From Alphaproteobacteria bacterium (GTDB lineage: Bacteria > Pseudomonadota > Alphaproteobacteria > Sphingomonadales > Sphingomonadaceae), in NCBI GenBank assembly GCA_018823325.1, contig JAHJIJ010000021.1, positions 1-64,000 of the forward strand: DNA of 64,000 nucleotides, given 5' to 3'. Positions within the stretch are counted from its first letter, which is position 1. The number at the start of each line of letters is the position of its first letter. Positions 34,283 to 43,114 of this stretch are shown one piece after another. A program made the position numbers and the translations under genes. Below the pieces are notes generated by a model. It was not told where the DNA came from. It did no database searches and worked only from the letters and a program-made list of their open reading frames with translations.

Positions 34283-35314
34283 ATGACACAGCTTTCATCC
34301 GCAGCCGCCCCGGCGACCACCGCGCCCCGCACCGACTGGACGCGCGAGGAAATCGCCGCGCTGTTCGATCTGCCATTCATGGACCTCGTCTACGAGGCGC
34401 AGACGATCCATCGGGCGAACCATCCGCGCAACGAAGTTCAGCTTTCCACGCTGCTGTCGATCAAGACCGGCGGCTGCCCGGAGGATTGTGGCTATTGCAA
34501 CCAGTCGGTTCATGCCGAGACGGGCCTGAAGGCCACGAAGCTCATGGACGTCCGCGCGGTGCTGCAGTCAGCGGCGCAGGCAAAGGACGCCGGCTCGGGC
34601 CGCTTCTGCATGGGCGCCGCCTGGCGTAATCCCAAGGACCGCGACATGCCCGCGCTCATCGAGATGGTGAAGGGCGTGCGCGAGATGGGCATGGAGACTT
34701 GCATGACGCTGGGGATGCTCACGCCATCCCAGGCGCAGATGCTCGCCGAAGCCGGTCTCGACTATTACAATCACAACATCGACACCGCGCCCGAGAAATA
34801 TGCCGAGGTGATCACCACGCGTAGTTTCGCGGACCGGATCGAGACGCTGGAAGCGGTGCGGGCGGCCGGCATCAATGTGTGCTGCGGCGGCATCGTCGGC
34901 ATGGGCGAGACTCGGGAGGACCGCATCGGCTTCATTCATGCCCTGGCGACCATGCCGCACCCGGAAAGCGTGCCAATCAACGCGCTGGTGCCGGTGAAGG
35001 GCACGGTGCTGGGTGATATGCTGGCGGATACGCCGCTCGCGAAGATCGACGAGATCGAGTTCGTGCGCACGGTGGCGGTGGCGCGGATCGCCATGCCGGA
35101 GGCGATGGTCCGACTCTCGGCGGGACGCGAGAGCATGAGCGAGGCCTGTCAGGCGCTTTGCTTCATGGCCGGCGCGAACAGCATCTTCACTGGCGACAAG
35201 CTGCTGACGACGCCCAATGCGGGCGATGACAAGGACGGCGCGCTGCTGGCCAAGCTGGGTATCACCGCGATGCAGGCTGCGCCGCATGGGCATCTGGAAG
35301 AAGCCGCCGAATAG
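34283..35314 (+). CDS. bioB: Biotin synthase
   Basis: The 343-residue radical-SAM enzyme has the [4Fe-4S] cluster motif CPEDCGYC (Cys65, 69, 72). It also has [23 protein letters not shown] and the [2Fe-2S] cysteines in ETCMTLGML and [10 protein letters not shown], with Arg in [11 protein letters not shown]. It inserts sulfur into dethiobiotin, the last step of biotin synthesis. The ATG at 34283 has GAGGGACG upstream and follows the DUF3445 stop by 16 bp. No other bio genes are present. Confidence 0.95.
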   Translation: MTQLSSAAAPATTAPRTDWTREEIAALFDLPFMDLVYEAQTIHRANHPRNEVQLSTLLSIKTGGCPEDCGYCNQSVHAETGLKATKLMDVRAVLQSAAQAKDAGSGRFCMGAAWRNPKDRDMPALIEMVKGVREMGMETCMTLGMLTPSQAQMLAEAGLDYYNHNIDTAPEKYAEVITTRSFADRIETLEAVRAAGINVCCGGIVGMGETREDRIGFIHALATMPHPESVPINALVPVKGTVLGDMLADTPLAKIDEIEFVRTVAVARIAMPEAMVRLSAGRESMSEACQALCFMAGANSIFTGDKLLTTPNAGDDKDGALLAKLGITAMQAAPHGHLEEAAE

Positions 35315-35343
35315 GCTTTCGCTTCCCCGCAGCTTATGTCCGT

Positions 35344-36057
35344 TTAGCGCCGGTCGCGTTCCGAGCGGGAAAGCTGACGGCCCGCGACGAGCGTCTGGCT
35401 GACGAACAGCACCACGAAGATCACGCCCACCACGCCGACGATCATGTCGAAACCGGAAATCGACGGCGCCTTTGCGGGATCGGTCAGCATCATGCCGATG
35501 GTCATGCCGATGAGCAAGAAGCGCAGTTCTGTCGGTCCGGCCATGCCGTAGGAAAGCTTGAACTCGCCCATGACGCGCGCAGCGAGATAGGCGTGGATCG
35601 AAAGCAGCAGATAGCCGACCACGGCGAACATCGCGACATCGACACGGACATAGGGGCTGAACCCCATGCCGCCCAGAATCAGCAGAGTCACGATTCCGTC
35701 ACAGCTATGGTCTATGAAATAACCATAAGAAGGCCGTTCGATGCGCCGATAGCGCGCAAGGCTGCCATCGAGCGAGTCGCCGAACCACTGCATCACATAG
35801 CCAACCATGGCGAGCCACAGCCAGTGATCGCCAAAGCTGCTCGCGGCATAGCCGGCGAAGGTGGCGAGGCCGCCGAAAACGCCCAGAGATGTGAGCATAT
35901 CGGGCGTAACCCAGCGCGGCAGGATGCTGCAAAGCCAGTTCAGCAGCCGTCGCTCCGGTGCCGCAAGCAGGTTATTCTGAATCCTGTTTACGGGCGGGGC
36001 CGGTCTGTTGTGGGTGTGCAGCATCATCTCTCCGCGGCGTTCTACTTCACTCGTCAT
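35344..36057 (-). CDS. CDP-alcohol phosphatidyltransferase family protein
   Basis: The 237-residue membrane protein has the catalytic motif DSLDGSLARYRRIER...GYFIDHSCDG, i.e. D-x2-DG-x2-AR-x9-G-x3-D-x3-D, with about six transmembrane helices. It transfers a phosphoalcohol from CDP-linked donors, as in phospholipid head-group synthesis. The acceptor cannot be read from sequence. The ATG at 36057 is preferred; longer in-frame openings lack protein-like content. It is divergent from the polysaccharide cluster. Confidence 0.8.
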   Translation of the reverse strand: MTSEVERRGEMMLHTHNRPAPPVNRIQNNLLAAPERRLLNWLCSILPRWVTPDMLTSLGVFGGLATFAGYAASSFGDHWLWLAMVGYVMQWFGDSLDGSLARYRRIERPSYGYFIDHSCDGIVTLLILGGMGFSPYVRVDVAMFAVVGYLLLSIHAYLAARVMGEFKLSYGMAGPTELRFLLIGMTIGMMLTDPAKAPSISGFDMIVGVVGVIFVVLFVSQTLVAGRQLSRSERDRR

Positions 36058-36203
36058 AAAAGCGTCATACACGATATACCAGTGCCGATGCGGAATTCCT
36101 GCCCCGGTGCGGGACACAAGCTGCTGTTCCTGCGGTGAATGCATCTGGGGCGGCGACCAACAATCCCGTTGACGGCCCTTCCGCACAGGCATAGCGCGCG
36201 GCC

Positions 36204-37565
36204 ATGACAGCCAAACCAGCGCAGTCTAAGGAAGCAGCGCGCCTGCGCCTCTATCTGCTGAGCATCATGCTCGACATGCTGGTGCTGGGGCTTGCCTTCG
36301 CGCTCGCCAACGTGCTGGTTCTCGGCTCTCTGGCAGGCGAGCCGGGCAAGCCGCACGGGCTGATCATGGCCGCGATGATTGTGCCGGTCTATGTGCTGGT
36401 CGCCGTGCATGGTGGCGTCTATGGCATCCGCATGATCGGCAACCGCCGGGCCAGCGCTGCCAAGGCCGTCTGGTCACTGGCGCAGGCGGTGATGCTCACG
36501 CTCATCATCATCTATCTTGGCAAGATCGCGGAGCAGCTTTCGCGCCTTACCTTCATCGTGGGTCTCGCGCTTTCCGCCGGCGGGTTGATCGCGGTGCGCC
36601 CGTTGATCGATCGCCTTGCCATCTGGCTCGTCGGTGAGGTGCCGCACATCACGGTGTTGCTGGTCGATGGTGTGGAGATCGAGACGCCGCACGATGCATG
36701 GCGCGTGGACGCGCAGGCGATCGGCTTCGATCCGGCGGTGCGCAGCGCGGCGATGGCCGAGCGCCTCGCCGAAGGCGTGGGCGGGGCCGAGCGGGTCGTC
36801 GTGGCCTGTCCGCCGGAGCGGATCGCAGCATGGCGTGTCGCGCTAACGTCGCTCTCCGCGAAGGGCGAAATTCTGGTGCCGGAGATGCGCCAGTTTGCGC
36901 CGGCGAAAGTCAGTGCCTTTGCCGATCATCCCACTTTGGTCGTGGCGGGTGGACCGCTGCTGTTCCGCGACCGGCTGGTGAAGCGGTTGCTCGATCTTGC
37001 CATTTGCGTGCCGGCGATCCTTGCGCTTTCGCCCATCCTGATTTTCGGCGCGCTGGCGGTGAAGCTTTCGGGGCCGGGGCCGGTGTTCTTCCGGCAGCAG
37101 CGGCTGGGTCGGGATGCGCGCCCGTTCATGATCCTCAAATTCCGCACCATGCATATGGCGCTGAGCGATCACAAGGCGGACCGGTTGACGGAGAAGGACG
37201 ACCCGCGCGTCACCCGCATCGGCGCCTTTTTGCGCCGGACGAGCATTGATGAATTGCCGCAGCTTTTCAATGTGTTGAAGGGCGATATGAGCATCGTGGG
37301 ACCGCGCCCTCATGCGGCTGCGGCGAAGGCGGCGCAAAGTCTCTACTGGGAAGTCGATGAGCGCTATTGGGCGCGGCATTGTATCAAACCGGGCATGACC
37401 GGACTGGCGCAGGTGCGCGGCCATCGCGGCCCGACAGATCGCCATGAGGATCTGATCAACCGGCTTCAGTCCGACCTTGAATATGTGACCAACTGGTCGA
37501 TCTGGCGGGACCTGCGGATCATCGTCGCAACGCTAAGGGTGCTGGCGCATGACAATGCGTTTTGA
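36204..37565 (+). CDS. Polyprenyl-phosphate sugar-1-phosphate transferase (WcaJ/PssY type)
   Basis: Four N-terminal membrane helices (residues 15-135) precede a Rossmann-like CoA-binding domain and the C-terminal catalytic bacterial sugar transferase domain. Catalytic motifs are [69 protein letters not shown] and [12 protein letters not shown]. It loads the first sugar phosphate onto undecaprenyl phosphate in the inner membrane. It is the first gene of the polysaccharide cluster that runs to 44.9 kb. The sugar is unknown. Confidence 0.88.
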   Translation: MTAKPAQSKEAARLRLYLLSIMLDMLVLGLAFALANVLVLGSLAGEPGKPHGLIMAAMIVPVYVLVAVHGGVYGIRMIGNRRASAAKAVWSLAQAVMLTLIIIYLGKIAEQLSRLTFIVGLALSAGGLIAVRPLIDRLAIWLVGEVPHITVLLVDGVEIETPHDAWRVDAQAIGFDPAVRSAAMAERLAEGVGGAERVVVACPPERIAAWRVALTSLSAKGEILVPEMRQFAPAKVSAFADHPTLVVAGGPLLFRDRLVKRLLDLAICVPAILALSPILIFGALAVKLSGPGPVFFRQQRLGRDARPFMILKFRTMHMALSDHKADRLTEKDDPRVTRIGAFLRRTSIDELPQLFNVLKGDMSIVGPRPHAAAAKAAQSLYWEVDERYWARHCIKPGMTGLAQVRGHRGPTDRHEDLINRLQSDLEYVTNWSIWRDLRIIVATLRVLAHDNAF

Positions 37566-37658
37566 GCAAGCGCGCGCGCATCGTGGCGCTTCTCCGGAAG
37601 CAGGAGACGAAGCTCAGCCGGCGGCCCGCTACCTCGTTCTGATGAGCGATTGCCGTTC

Positions 37659-38798
37659 ATGACGCTTGTCGACCTGATCCTTGCCCTCATCATCCTGCTC
37701 TGCGCAGTGCTGCTGCTCTGGCCGTTCCTCTTCTATCCGCTCATCCTGCGGATGCTTCCGGAGAAGCCGGCACAGCGGGCGAGCGCGGCAGGTGCGCCCT
37801 CGGTGTCGCTGCTCTTCTGCGCCTATAATGAGGCGGCTTCGCTGCCAGCGAAGATCGAAAATCTCCGCCTGCTGAAGGCAAAGCATCCCGCCCTGCAGAT
37901 TCTCGCCTTCGATGACGGCTCGACTGACGGGACGGGCGATCTGCTGGGCGGCGCGGGCGAGCTGATCACGCTCGTGCGCGGGCCGGGGCGCAGCGGCAAG
38001 GCGCATGGCATGAAGCAGCTCGCGGCGCGGGCGACCGGCGACATCCTCGTCTTTACCGATGCCAATGTGCTGCTGGATGACAGCGCGATCGATGCGCTGC
38101 TGCCTTATTATGCCGATCCGGAGGTTGGCGGCGTGCTTGGCTCGCTGCGCTATGACGGCGCGCAGAACAGCGCGTCCGCCTCGGTCGGCGCGCTCTACTG
38201 GCGGATCGAGGAGCATCTCAAGGACCTCGAATCGCGCAGCGGCAATGTGATGGGGGCAGACGGCTCGATCTTCTCGATCCGGTGCGGGCTCTATCCGGAT
38301 TTCCCTGATAGCGTGCTCGATGACCTCACCGTCTCCATGGCTGTCGTCTTCGCCGGCAAGCGGCTGATCAAGGCAAAGGACGTGATTGCGCGGGAAGCCA
38401 TGGTGGCGAAGCGCGAGGACGAATATCGCCGCAAGGTTCGCATCGCCGCGCGCAGTTGGCACACGCACCGGCATCTGCGACCCGGATTGCGGCGCATGAG
38501 CCGTCTCGATCGCTTCAAATATGCCTCGCGCAAGGTCGTGCGCTGGTTCGGGGGCTTGTGGATCGGCCTCGCAGTGCTCGCAGCGCTTGCGCTGGCCTGG
38601 CGGATTACGCCGGTCGCGGCCGTCGCGCTGTTCACGGCGGGGATGCTCCTGATGATGCTGGGCGTCATGGCCCGGCGCGGGCCGCTGGCCGCGATCTTCG
38701 ATCTGCTGCTGGCTTATATGGCGACGCTGAAAGGCGTTCTTCTCGCCATGCGCGGTCAGACTTTCACGCTATGGACGCCCGCCAAGTCGCGGGACTGA
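37659..38798 (+). CDS. Family 2 glycosyltransferase, membrane-associated
   Basis: The 379-residue protein has one N-terminal helix (ILALIILLCAVLLLWPFLFYP). A GT-A domain follows, with VSLLFCAYNEAASLPAKI, the DxD-like FDDGSTDGT, FTDANVLLDD, NVMGADGSIFSIR and DSVLDDLTVSM, and then two or three C-terminal helices. It would add a sugar to a lipid-linked intermediate, or act as a processive synthase. An ATG at 37659 is chosen; TTG 37650 is in frame. It follows the initiating transferase by 93 bp. Confidence 0.85.
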   Translation: MTLVDLILALIILLCAVLLLWPFLFYPLILRMLPEKPAQRASAAGAPSVSLLFCAYNEAASLPAKIENLRLLKAKHPALQILAFDDGSTDGTGDLLGGAGELITLVRGPGRSGKAHGMKQLAARATGDILVFTDANVLLDDSAIDALLPYYADPEVGGVLGSLRYDGAQNSASASVGALYWRIEEHLKDLESRSGNVMGADGSIFSIRCGLYPDFPDSVLDDLTVSMAVVFAGKRLIKAKDVIAREAMVAKREDEYRRKVRIAARSWHTHRHLRPGLRRMSRLDRFKYASRKVVRWFGGLWIGLAVLAALALAWRITPVAAVALFTAGMLLMMLGVMARRGPLAAIFDLLLAYMATLKGVLLAMRGQTFTLWTPAKSRD

Positions 38799-38854
38799 GT
38801 GCGTGGAAGCTTAGCAACACAGGGAAGCGCATCGCGAAGTGCGTAAGAGAAAAG

Positions 38855-38943
38855 CCGTTCGCCCTGAGCTTGTCGAAAGGTGGTACTTCCTGGTGCAAAC
38901 GGAAAGTAGAAGGGCGGGGCTTCGACAGGCTCAGCCCGAACGG
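38855..38943. repeat. Paired palindromic repeat (REP-like), copy 1
   Basis: CCGTTCGCCCTGAGCTTGTC (38855-38874) and its inverted partner TTCGACAGGCTCAGCCCGAA (38921-38940) flank about 45 bp. The same pair occurs at 52063-52153. Such inverted pairs are dispersed through sphingomonad genomes and behave like REP/MITE elements. This copy sits between a GT2 gene and a methyltransferase gene. Confidence 0.8.
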
Positions 38944-39065
38944 TTTTGGTTCGGAACGATATCCTCACGTCAGCTGTCCCTGACCGCAGAATTTGTCCAC
39001 CGCTCGCCCGTCCTTAAGTGCGGTTCCTCTCGCTTTCGGCATGCAGGATTGTATAGGCTCGCCCG

Positions 39066-39806
39066 ATGATCACGATGCAGCGCGTGCGCAAGGCCGCAGG
39101 CAAGCACATGTCCCGGGCCGAACTGGCGGTGCGCTCCGCGCTGGGGGCGCCGCGCGAGCGCCATTGCCCGGCCTGTCGGCGGGATGTCGTCGGCTTCTTC
39201 CGTTACGGAGACGAAGCCGAGTGGGGCTGTCTCGATTGTGGCGCATCCCCCCGTGAGCGGCTGATGCATTATCTGCTGGACGAAGGCGTAATCGCGCTGC
39301 CGGCCTTTTGTGCCGTGCTGCACTGCGCGCCGGGCGAGGCGAGCCTGATCGAGCGTTTTCGTGCCCATGCCGGGGACTATGTCCCTGCCGATATCGATCC
39401 CTCGCGCTATGCCGTGCCCGGCGTGCAGCGGCTGGACCTGATGGCGATGAGCGATGAGGCGCGCTTTGACCGCATCTACGCCAGCCATGTGATGGAGCAT
39501 GTGCCCGACGATGCGGTGGTGCTGCGCAACCTGCTGTGCGCCCTCAAGCCCGGCGGTGAGGCCTGGCTGCTCGTGCCGCTGTGGGACCGTCCGAGCGAGG
39601 ATGGCCCGCCGGATCTGCCCGCGCGCGAGCGGGAGCGGCGCTTTGGGCAATGGGATCATGTCCGCCAATATGGCCGCGACTTTGCAGATCGCATTCGCGC
39701 CGCAGGGTTCGAGGTCGAACTGATCGATGCCGCCGCGCAGCCGCCGCAGGCGGTGCAGCGCATGGCGCTGGCAGACACGCTATTCCGCGCCCGCCGTCCC
39801 GCATGA
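39066..39806 (+). CDS. Zinc-ribbon class I SAM-dependent methyltransferase
   Basis: This 246-residue protein begins with a zinc ribbon (CPACRRDVVG ... CLDCGASPRER). A methyltransferase core follows: VLHCAPGEASLIERF, DLMAMSDEARFDRIYASHVM with the EHVPDD motif, and LLCALKPGGEAWLLVPL. The similar CPxC-type ribbon is common in methyltransferases of polysaccharide and lipooligosaccharide clusters. It may methylate a sugar of the polymer. The next gene starts within 15 bp. Confidence 0.8.
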   Translation: MITMQRVRKAAGKHMSRAELAVRSALGAPRERHCPACRRDVVGFFRYGDEAEWGCLDCGASPRERLMHYLLDEGVIALPAFCAVLHCAPGEASLIERFRAHAGDYVPADIDPSRYAVPGVQRLDLMAMSDEARFDRIYASHVMEHVPDDAVVLRNLLCALKPGGEAWLLVPLWDRPSEDGPPDLPARERERRFGQWDHVRQYGRDFADRIRAAGFEVELIDAAAQPPQAVQRMALADTLFRARRPA

Positions 39807-39819
39807 TGGGCCTGCGCTG

Positions 39820-41163
39820 GTGATCGCAGGGCTGATCGCGCTCGCCGGGCGGCTGGAGAAGCATGCGGGCCTGCTTGGCCTGGCCAAGCTCGGCAATGTG
39901 GCGCTGGCTATGCTGTGGGGCTTCGTGGTCACCTTCGTGTTCGTGCGGCTTTTGCCCATCGAGGAGTTTCGCTCCTTCCTGCTGCTGGTCGCCTTCGCCA
40001 ACTTCACCGTGTCCGCAGAGCTTGGTCTGAGCGCGATTGCTTATGCGCGGTTGCGGCGCGCGCGAGTGAGCGGGGAGGGGGCGTTCGATCCGGCCGAGGT
40101 GGTTGCGCTGCTGTGGATCCTGACCGGGCTGGTATTGCTGGGCGGGGTGCTGATCGTCGTCGCAATGGCAACGGGGCTTTTGAAGACAGCCTATCCCGTA
40201 CTGTTCGTCAGCTTCTATGTCGTCGCGGCGCTCAATCTCCTGACCCTGCTGGCGCGCCGCGCGCTGGCCGCGATCGATCACAATTTGTGGTGGGAAGTGC
40301 TGGATAGCATCCGCCGCTTTTCAGGCGTGGCGCTGCTCATCGCCGCGCTTGGCCCGCTGACGATCCTCACATCGGTGTTCATCCAGCTTGGCGTGGCGCT
40401 GGCCGTGCTTTGCGCGGGCCTCGCGACTTTTCACGCGACGCTGCGCATGCGGCGCCGTGCGTGGCTCGCCCCGCGCGCCGGCCTGAGGCAGGTGCGCGCA
40501 CATTATCTCTCGGATTTCGGACGGACGGGCGTGCTGACGCTGTGCGATGTCGGGGCCTATAATGCCCCCTATTTCACCATCGCAGCAGTCACGCCCGATC
40601 CGCGACCGCTGCTGCTCTTCGATCTGGTGTTCAAGCTTTCGCGCTCGCTCTCCTCGGTCATTCGCGCGCTTGCCGAGACGGTGCTGCCGCGCCTGACGCG
40701 CGCGGCCTATCAGGGCGACTGGGCGGGCGTTCGCGCCGGTATCATGCGGTGCACATTGTGGTCTCTGGCCGCCACGCTGGCGGCCGGCGTCGCACTGCTC
40801 GTTGCCGGAAAGCTGGTTGCGCGCATTGTATTCGATGGCAATCTCGATCTGCAAACATCTGAAATCATGATGATCATCGCGTTGCTGCTTGGCCTCAGCC
40901 TGATCTGCGTTTCCGTCTATCTGCAATGGGGTCTGGGTCGCTTCGGGACTTTGCTGCGGCCCTCAGTGCTGCTGCTGCTCGGCAGCCTGCTTACGGTTCC
41001 GATGGCGCTGCCCTTGCACGAGAGCCTTGGCTGGAGCCTGTCTGCCGGATTTCTTGCACTCTATGCGGCGGTTCATGTGTCGCTGGGGCTGGTGCACGGG
41101 CGCATGCTGATGCATCTGGCGGGGCGGGCTGGTGGCTATGGCGGGGGGGACGGAAACGCGTGA
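39820..41163 (+). CDS. Polysaccharide flippase (Wzx/MATE-like)
   Basis: The 447-residue protein has about twelve transmembrane helices and few soluble loops. The N-terminal LGLAKLGNVALAMLWGFVVT and later LSDFGRTGVLTLCDVGAYNA and RALAETVLPRLTRAAYQGD are typical of the MVF/Wzx polysaccharide exporter group. It would flip lipid-linked repeat units to the periplasm. A GTG at 39820 is used as start; no ATG in frame fits. Its stop overlaps the following gene as GTGA. Confidence 0.75.
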   Translation: MIAGLIALAGRLEKHAGLLGLAKLGNVALAMLWGFVVTFVFVRLLPIEEFRSFLLLVAFANFTVSAELGLSAIAYARLRRARVSGEGAFDPAEVVALLWILTGLVLLGGVLIVVAMATGLLKTAYPVLFVSFYVVAALNLLTLLARRALAAIDHNLWWEVLDSIRRFSGVALLIAALGPLTILTSVFIQLGVALAVLCAGLATFHATLRMRRRAWLAPRAGLRQVRAHYLSDFGRTGVLTLCDVGAYNAPYFTIAAVTPDPRPLLLFDLVFKLSRSLSSVIRALAETVLPRLTRAAYQGDWAGVRAGIMRCTLWSLAATLAAGVALLVAGKLVARIVFDGNLDLQTSEIMMIIALLLGLSLICVSVYLQWGLGRFGTLLRPSVLLLLGSLLTVPMALPLHESLGWSLSAGFLALYAAVHVSLGLVHGRMLMHLAGRAGGYGGGDGNA

Positions 41164-42344
41164 AAATTTCGATGGTCGACCCTTCGCTGTTCACGCCGCG
41201 CTATGATGATGGCTTGTGCGAGGCGCTGGCCGCGCGCGGCCATGATGTCACCTTGCTCGGGCGCCCGATGCGGGATACCGATGCGATTGTCCCCAAGCGC
41301 TATCGTTATGATGCGCGCTTCTTCCGCTTGGGCGAACGGCTGCGGCCTCTGCTGGGTGACGGGCGGGCCGGTCAGGTCGCAAAAGCTGCTGACTATGCGC
41401 TCGATGCGCGTCTTGGCCGCATCGGCACACTGACAGGCGATGTCACGCATTTCCAGTGGCTGCCCTTTGCGATGGTCGATCGGGTGCTGTTGGGGCGCCT
41501 CGCGGATCGGACCGCGCTGGTGCATACCGTCCACAATGCCCGGCCTTTCCATGGCGAGGATCGTTCCGGCGTGCAGGGGCGTGGCTATGAGGCACTGTTG
41601 CGGCAGTTCGATCTCCTGATCGTCCATGGCGAGCAGACCCGCGAAACGCTGCTCAAACAGGGCATCGATCCGGAGGTTATTGCGCTCGTGCCGCATCCGC
41701 CGATGAAGCTGCGCGAGGCGACGACGGACGATCTGGCTGCCGTCCCGCGCGGCACCGTTCCGCGTATTCTCTTCTTCGGCACGATCCGGCCCTACAAGGG
41801 CCTCGATCTGCTGGTGCAGGCCTGCATCGATCTGTGGCGCGACGGGCTGGAGTTCGAGCTTGCGATTGCAGGCAAGCCTTTCATGCCGGTCGACGCGTTC
41901 CTTCAGGCGATTCATGGCGGCGGTTTCGGTGACAGGCTGGTGACGGACCTTGGCTTCCTCACCGAGCATCGGCTGGATGCGCATTTGCGCGCGGCGGATA
42001 TTCTGGCTTTTCCCTATCGCGAGATCGATTCGAGCGGTGCCTTCCTCTCCGCCCTGCGCTATGGCGCCGCCATGGTGACCAGCGATGCCGGCATGTTCGG
42101 CGATTTACCCGAAGATGTCGCGACCCGCTTTCCGGCGGGCAATGCGCAGGCGCTGGCGGTTGCGCTGCGCCAGCTCGTTCTCGATGGTCGCCGCCGCAAG
42201 GAAGCGGGCGAGGCGGCATTGGCGCATGGTCAGGTGATGACGGGCTGGGACGTTGCGGCCGCGCAGACCGAAGCGGCTTATGAGGTGGCGCGGGCGCGCT
42301 TCGCGGCGCGGACGGGCAAGGCTGGCGAGGCAACTCCGGCATGA
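41160..42344 (+). CDS. GT-B (family 4-like) glycosyltransferase
   Basis: The GTG start (41160) overlaps the flippase stop. The 394-residue product has the acceptor half KISMVDPSLFTPRYDDGLCE ... HFQWLPFAM ... HTVHNARPFHGED. The nucleotide-sugar half has ILFFGTIRPYKGLDLLVQA and LRAADILAFPYREIDSSGA. The usual ExxxxxxxE donor motif is altered (SSGAFLSALRYG lacks the second Glu), so donor binding may differ. It belongs to the polysaccharide cluster. Confidence 0.85.
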   Translation: MKISMVDPSLFTPRYDDGLCEALAARGHDVTLLGRPMRDTDAIVPKRYRYDARFFRLGERLRPLLGDGRAGQVAKAADYALDARLGRIGTLTGDVTHFQWLPFAMVDRVLLGRLADRTALVHTVHNARPFHGEDRSGVQGRGYEALLRQFDLLIVHGEQTRETLLKQGIDPEVIALVPHPPMKLREATTDDLAAVPRGTVPRILFFGTIRPYKGLDLLVQACIDLWRDGLEFELAIAGKPFMPVDAFLQAIHGGGFGDRLVTDLGFLTEHRLDAHLRAADILAFPYREIDSSGAFLSALRYGAAMVTSDAGMFGDLPEDVATRFPAGNAQALAVALRQLVLDGRRRKEAGEAALAHGQVMTGWDVAAAQTEAAYEVARARFAARTGKAGEATPA

Positions 42345-43114
42345 TCGATGTGCGCCGTTTTCGCCGGGAATTGCGCGATCGCTGGCTGGCCGTGCGGCTC
42401 GGCCTTGCCGGGCGCCAGCATCAATATGGTGAGATCGTCGCGCTGCGGCGGCTGATCGGGCATTTCGGTGTCGATTGCGTGATCGATGTCGGCGCCAATG
42501 CCGGGCAATATGCCACGATGCTGCGCAAGGATGTCGGCTTTCGTGGCACGATCCTCTCGTTCGAGCCGCATCCTGAGGTCTGCGCGAAGCTTGTCGAGGT
42601 GGCCGGCAAGGATGCGAATTGGCACGTCCACAATATTGCCCTGTCGGATCGGGACGGGGAAGCCACGTTCCACCTGATGGCCGCCGATCAGTTCAGCTCG
42701 CTCAACGCGCCGCAGACGGGGCTGGAGCAGATTTTTGCCGAGCGGAACAAGGTGACGCGCACCGTCCATGTGCCCTGCGCGCGGCTCGATTCGCTCCTGC
42801 CGGATCTGGAGGCTGTCCGCGACGCGAAGGCCATTCTCCTCAAGATGGATACGCAGGGGCATGATGCGCAGGTGTGGTCGGGCGCAAGTGCGGTCGTCCA
42901 GCGGATCAGTGCCGCACAGACTGAACTGTCCGTGCGGTCGCTTTATGATGGCGCGACGGATTATCGCACAATGATCGCCCTGCTGGAGCGCGCGGGATTC
43001 ATCCCCAACGCGGTCTTCGCCAACAACAAGGGCCATTTCCCGCTGCTCGTGGAGATGGATGGCCTGTTCATTCGCGCGGACCTGGCGCGCGGGGGCAATG
43101 TTCCGATCGTCTGA
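42341..43114 (+). CDS. FkbM-family methyltransferase
   Basis: The 257-residue protein starts in an ATGA overlap with the preceding gene. FkbM features are VIDVGANAGQYATMLRKDVG, ILSFEPHPEVCAKL, IALSDRDGEATFH, ARLDSLLPDL and LLKMDTQGHDAQVWSGA. It would O-methylate a hydroxyl of the polysaccharide, using SAM. With the zinc-ribbon methyltransferase it gives the cluster two separate methylation steps. Confidence 0.87.
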   Translation: MIDVRRFRRELRDRWLAVRLGLAGRQHQYGEIVALRRLIGHFGVDCVIDVGANAGQYATMLRKDVGFRGTILSFEPHPEVCAKLVEVAGKDANWHVHNIALSDRDGEATFHLMAADQFSSLNAPQTGLEQIFAERNKVTRTVHVPCARLDSLLPDLEAVRDAKAILLKMDTQGHDAQVWSGASAVVQRISAAQTELSVRSLYDGATDYRTMIALLERAGFIPNAVFANNKGHFPLLVEMDGLFIRADLARGGNVPIV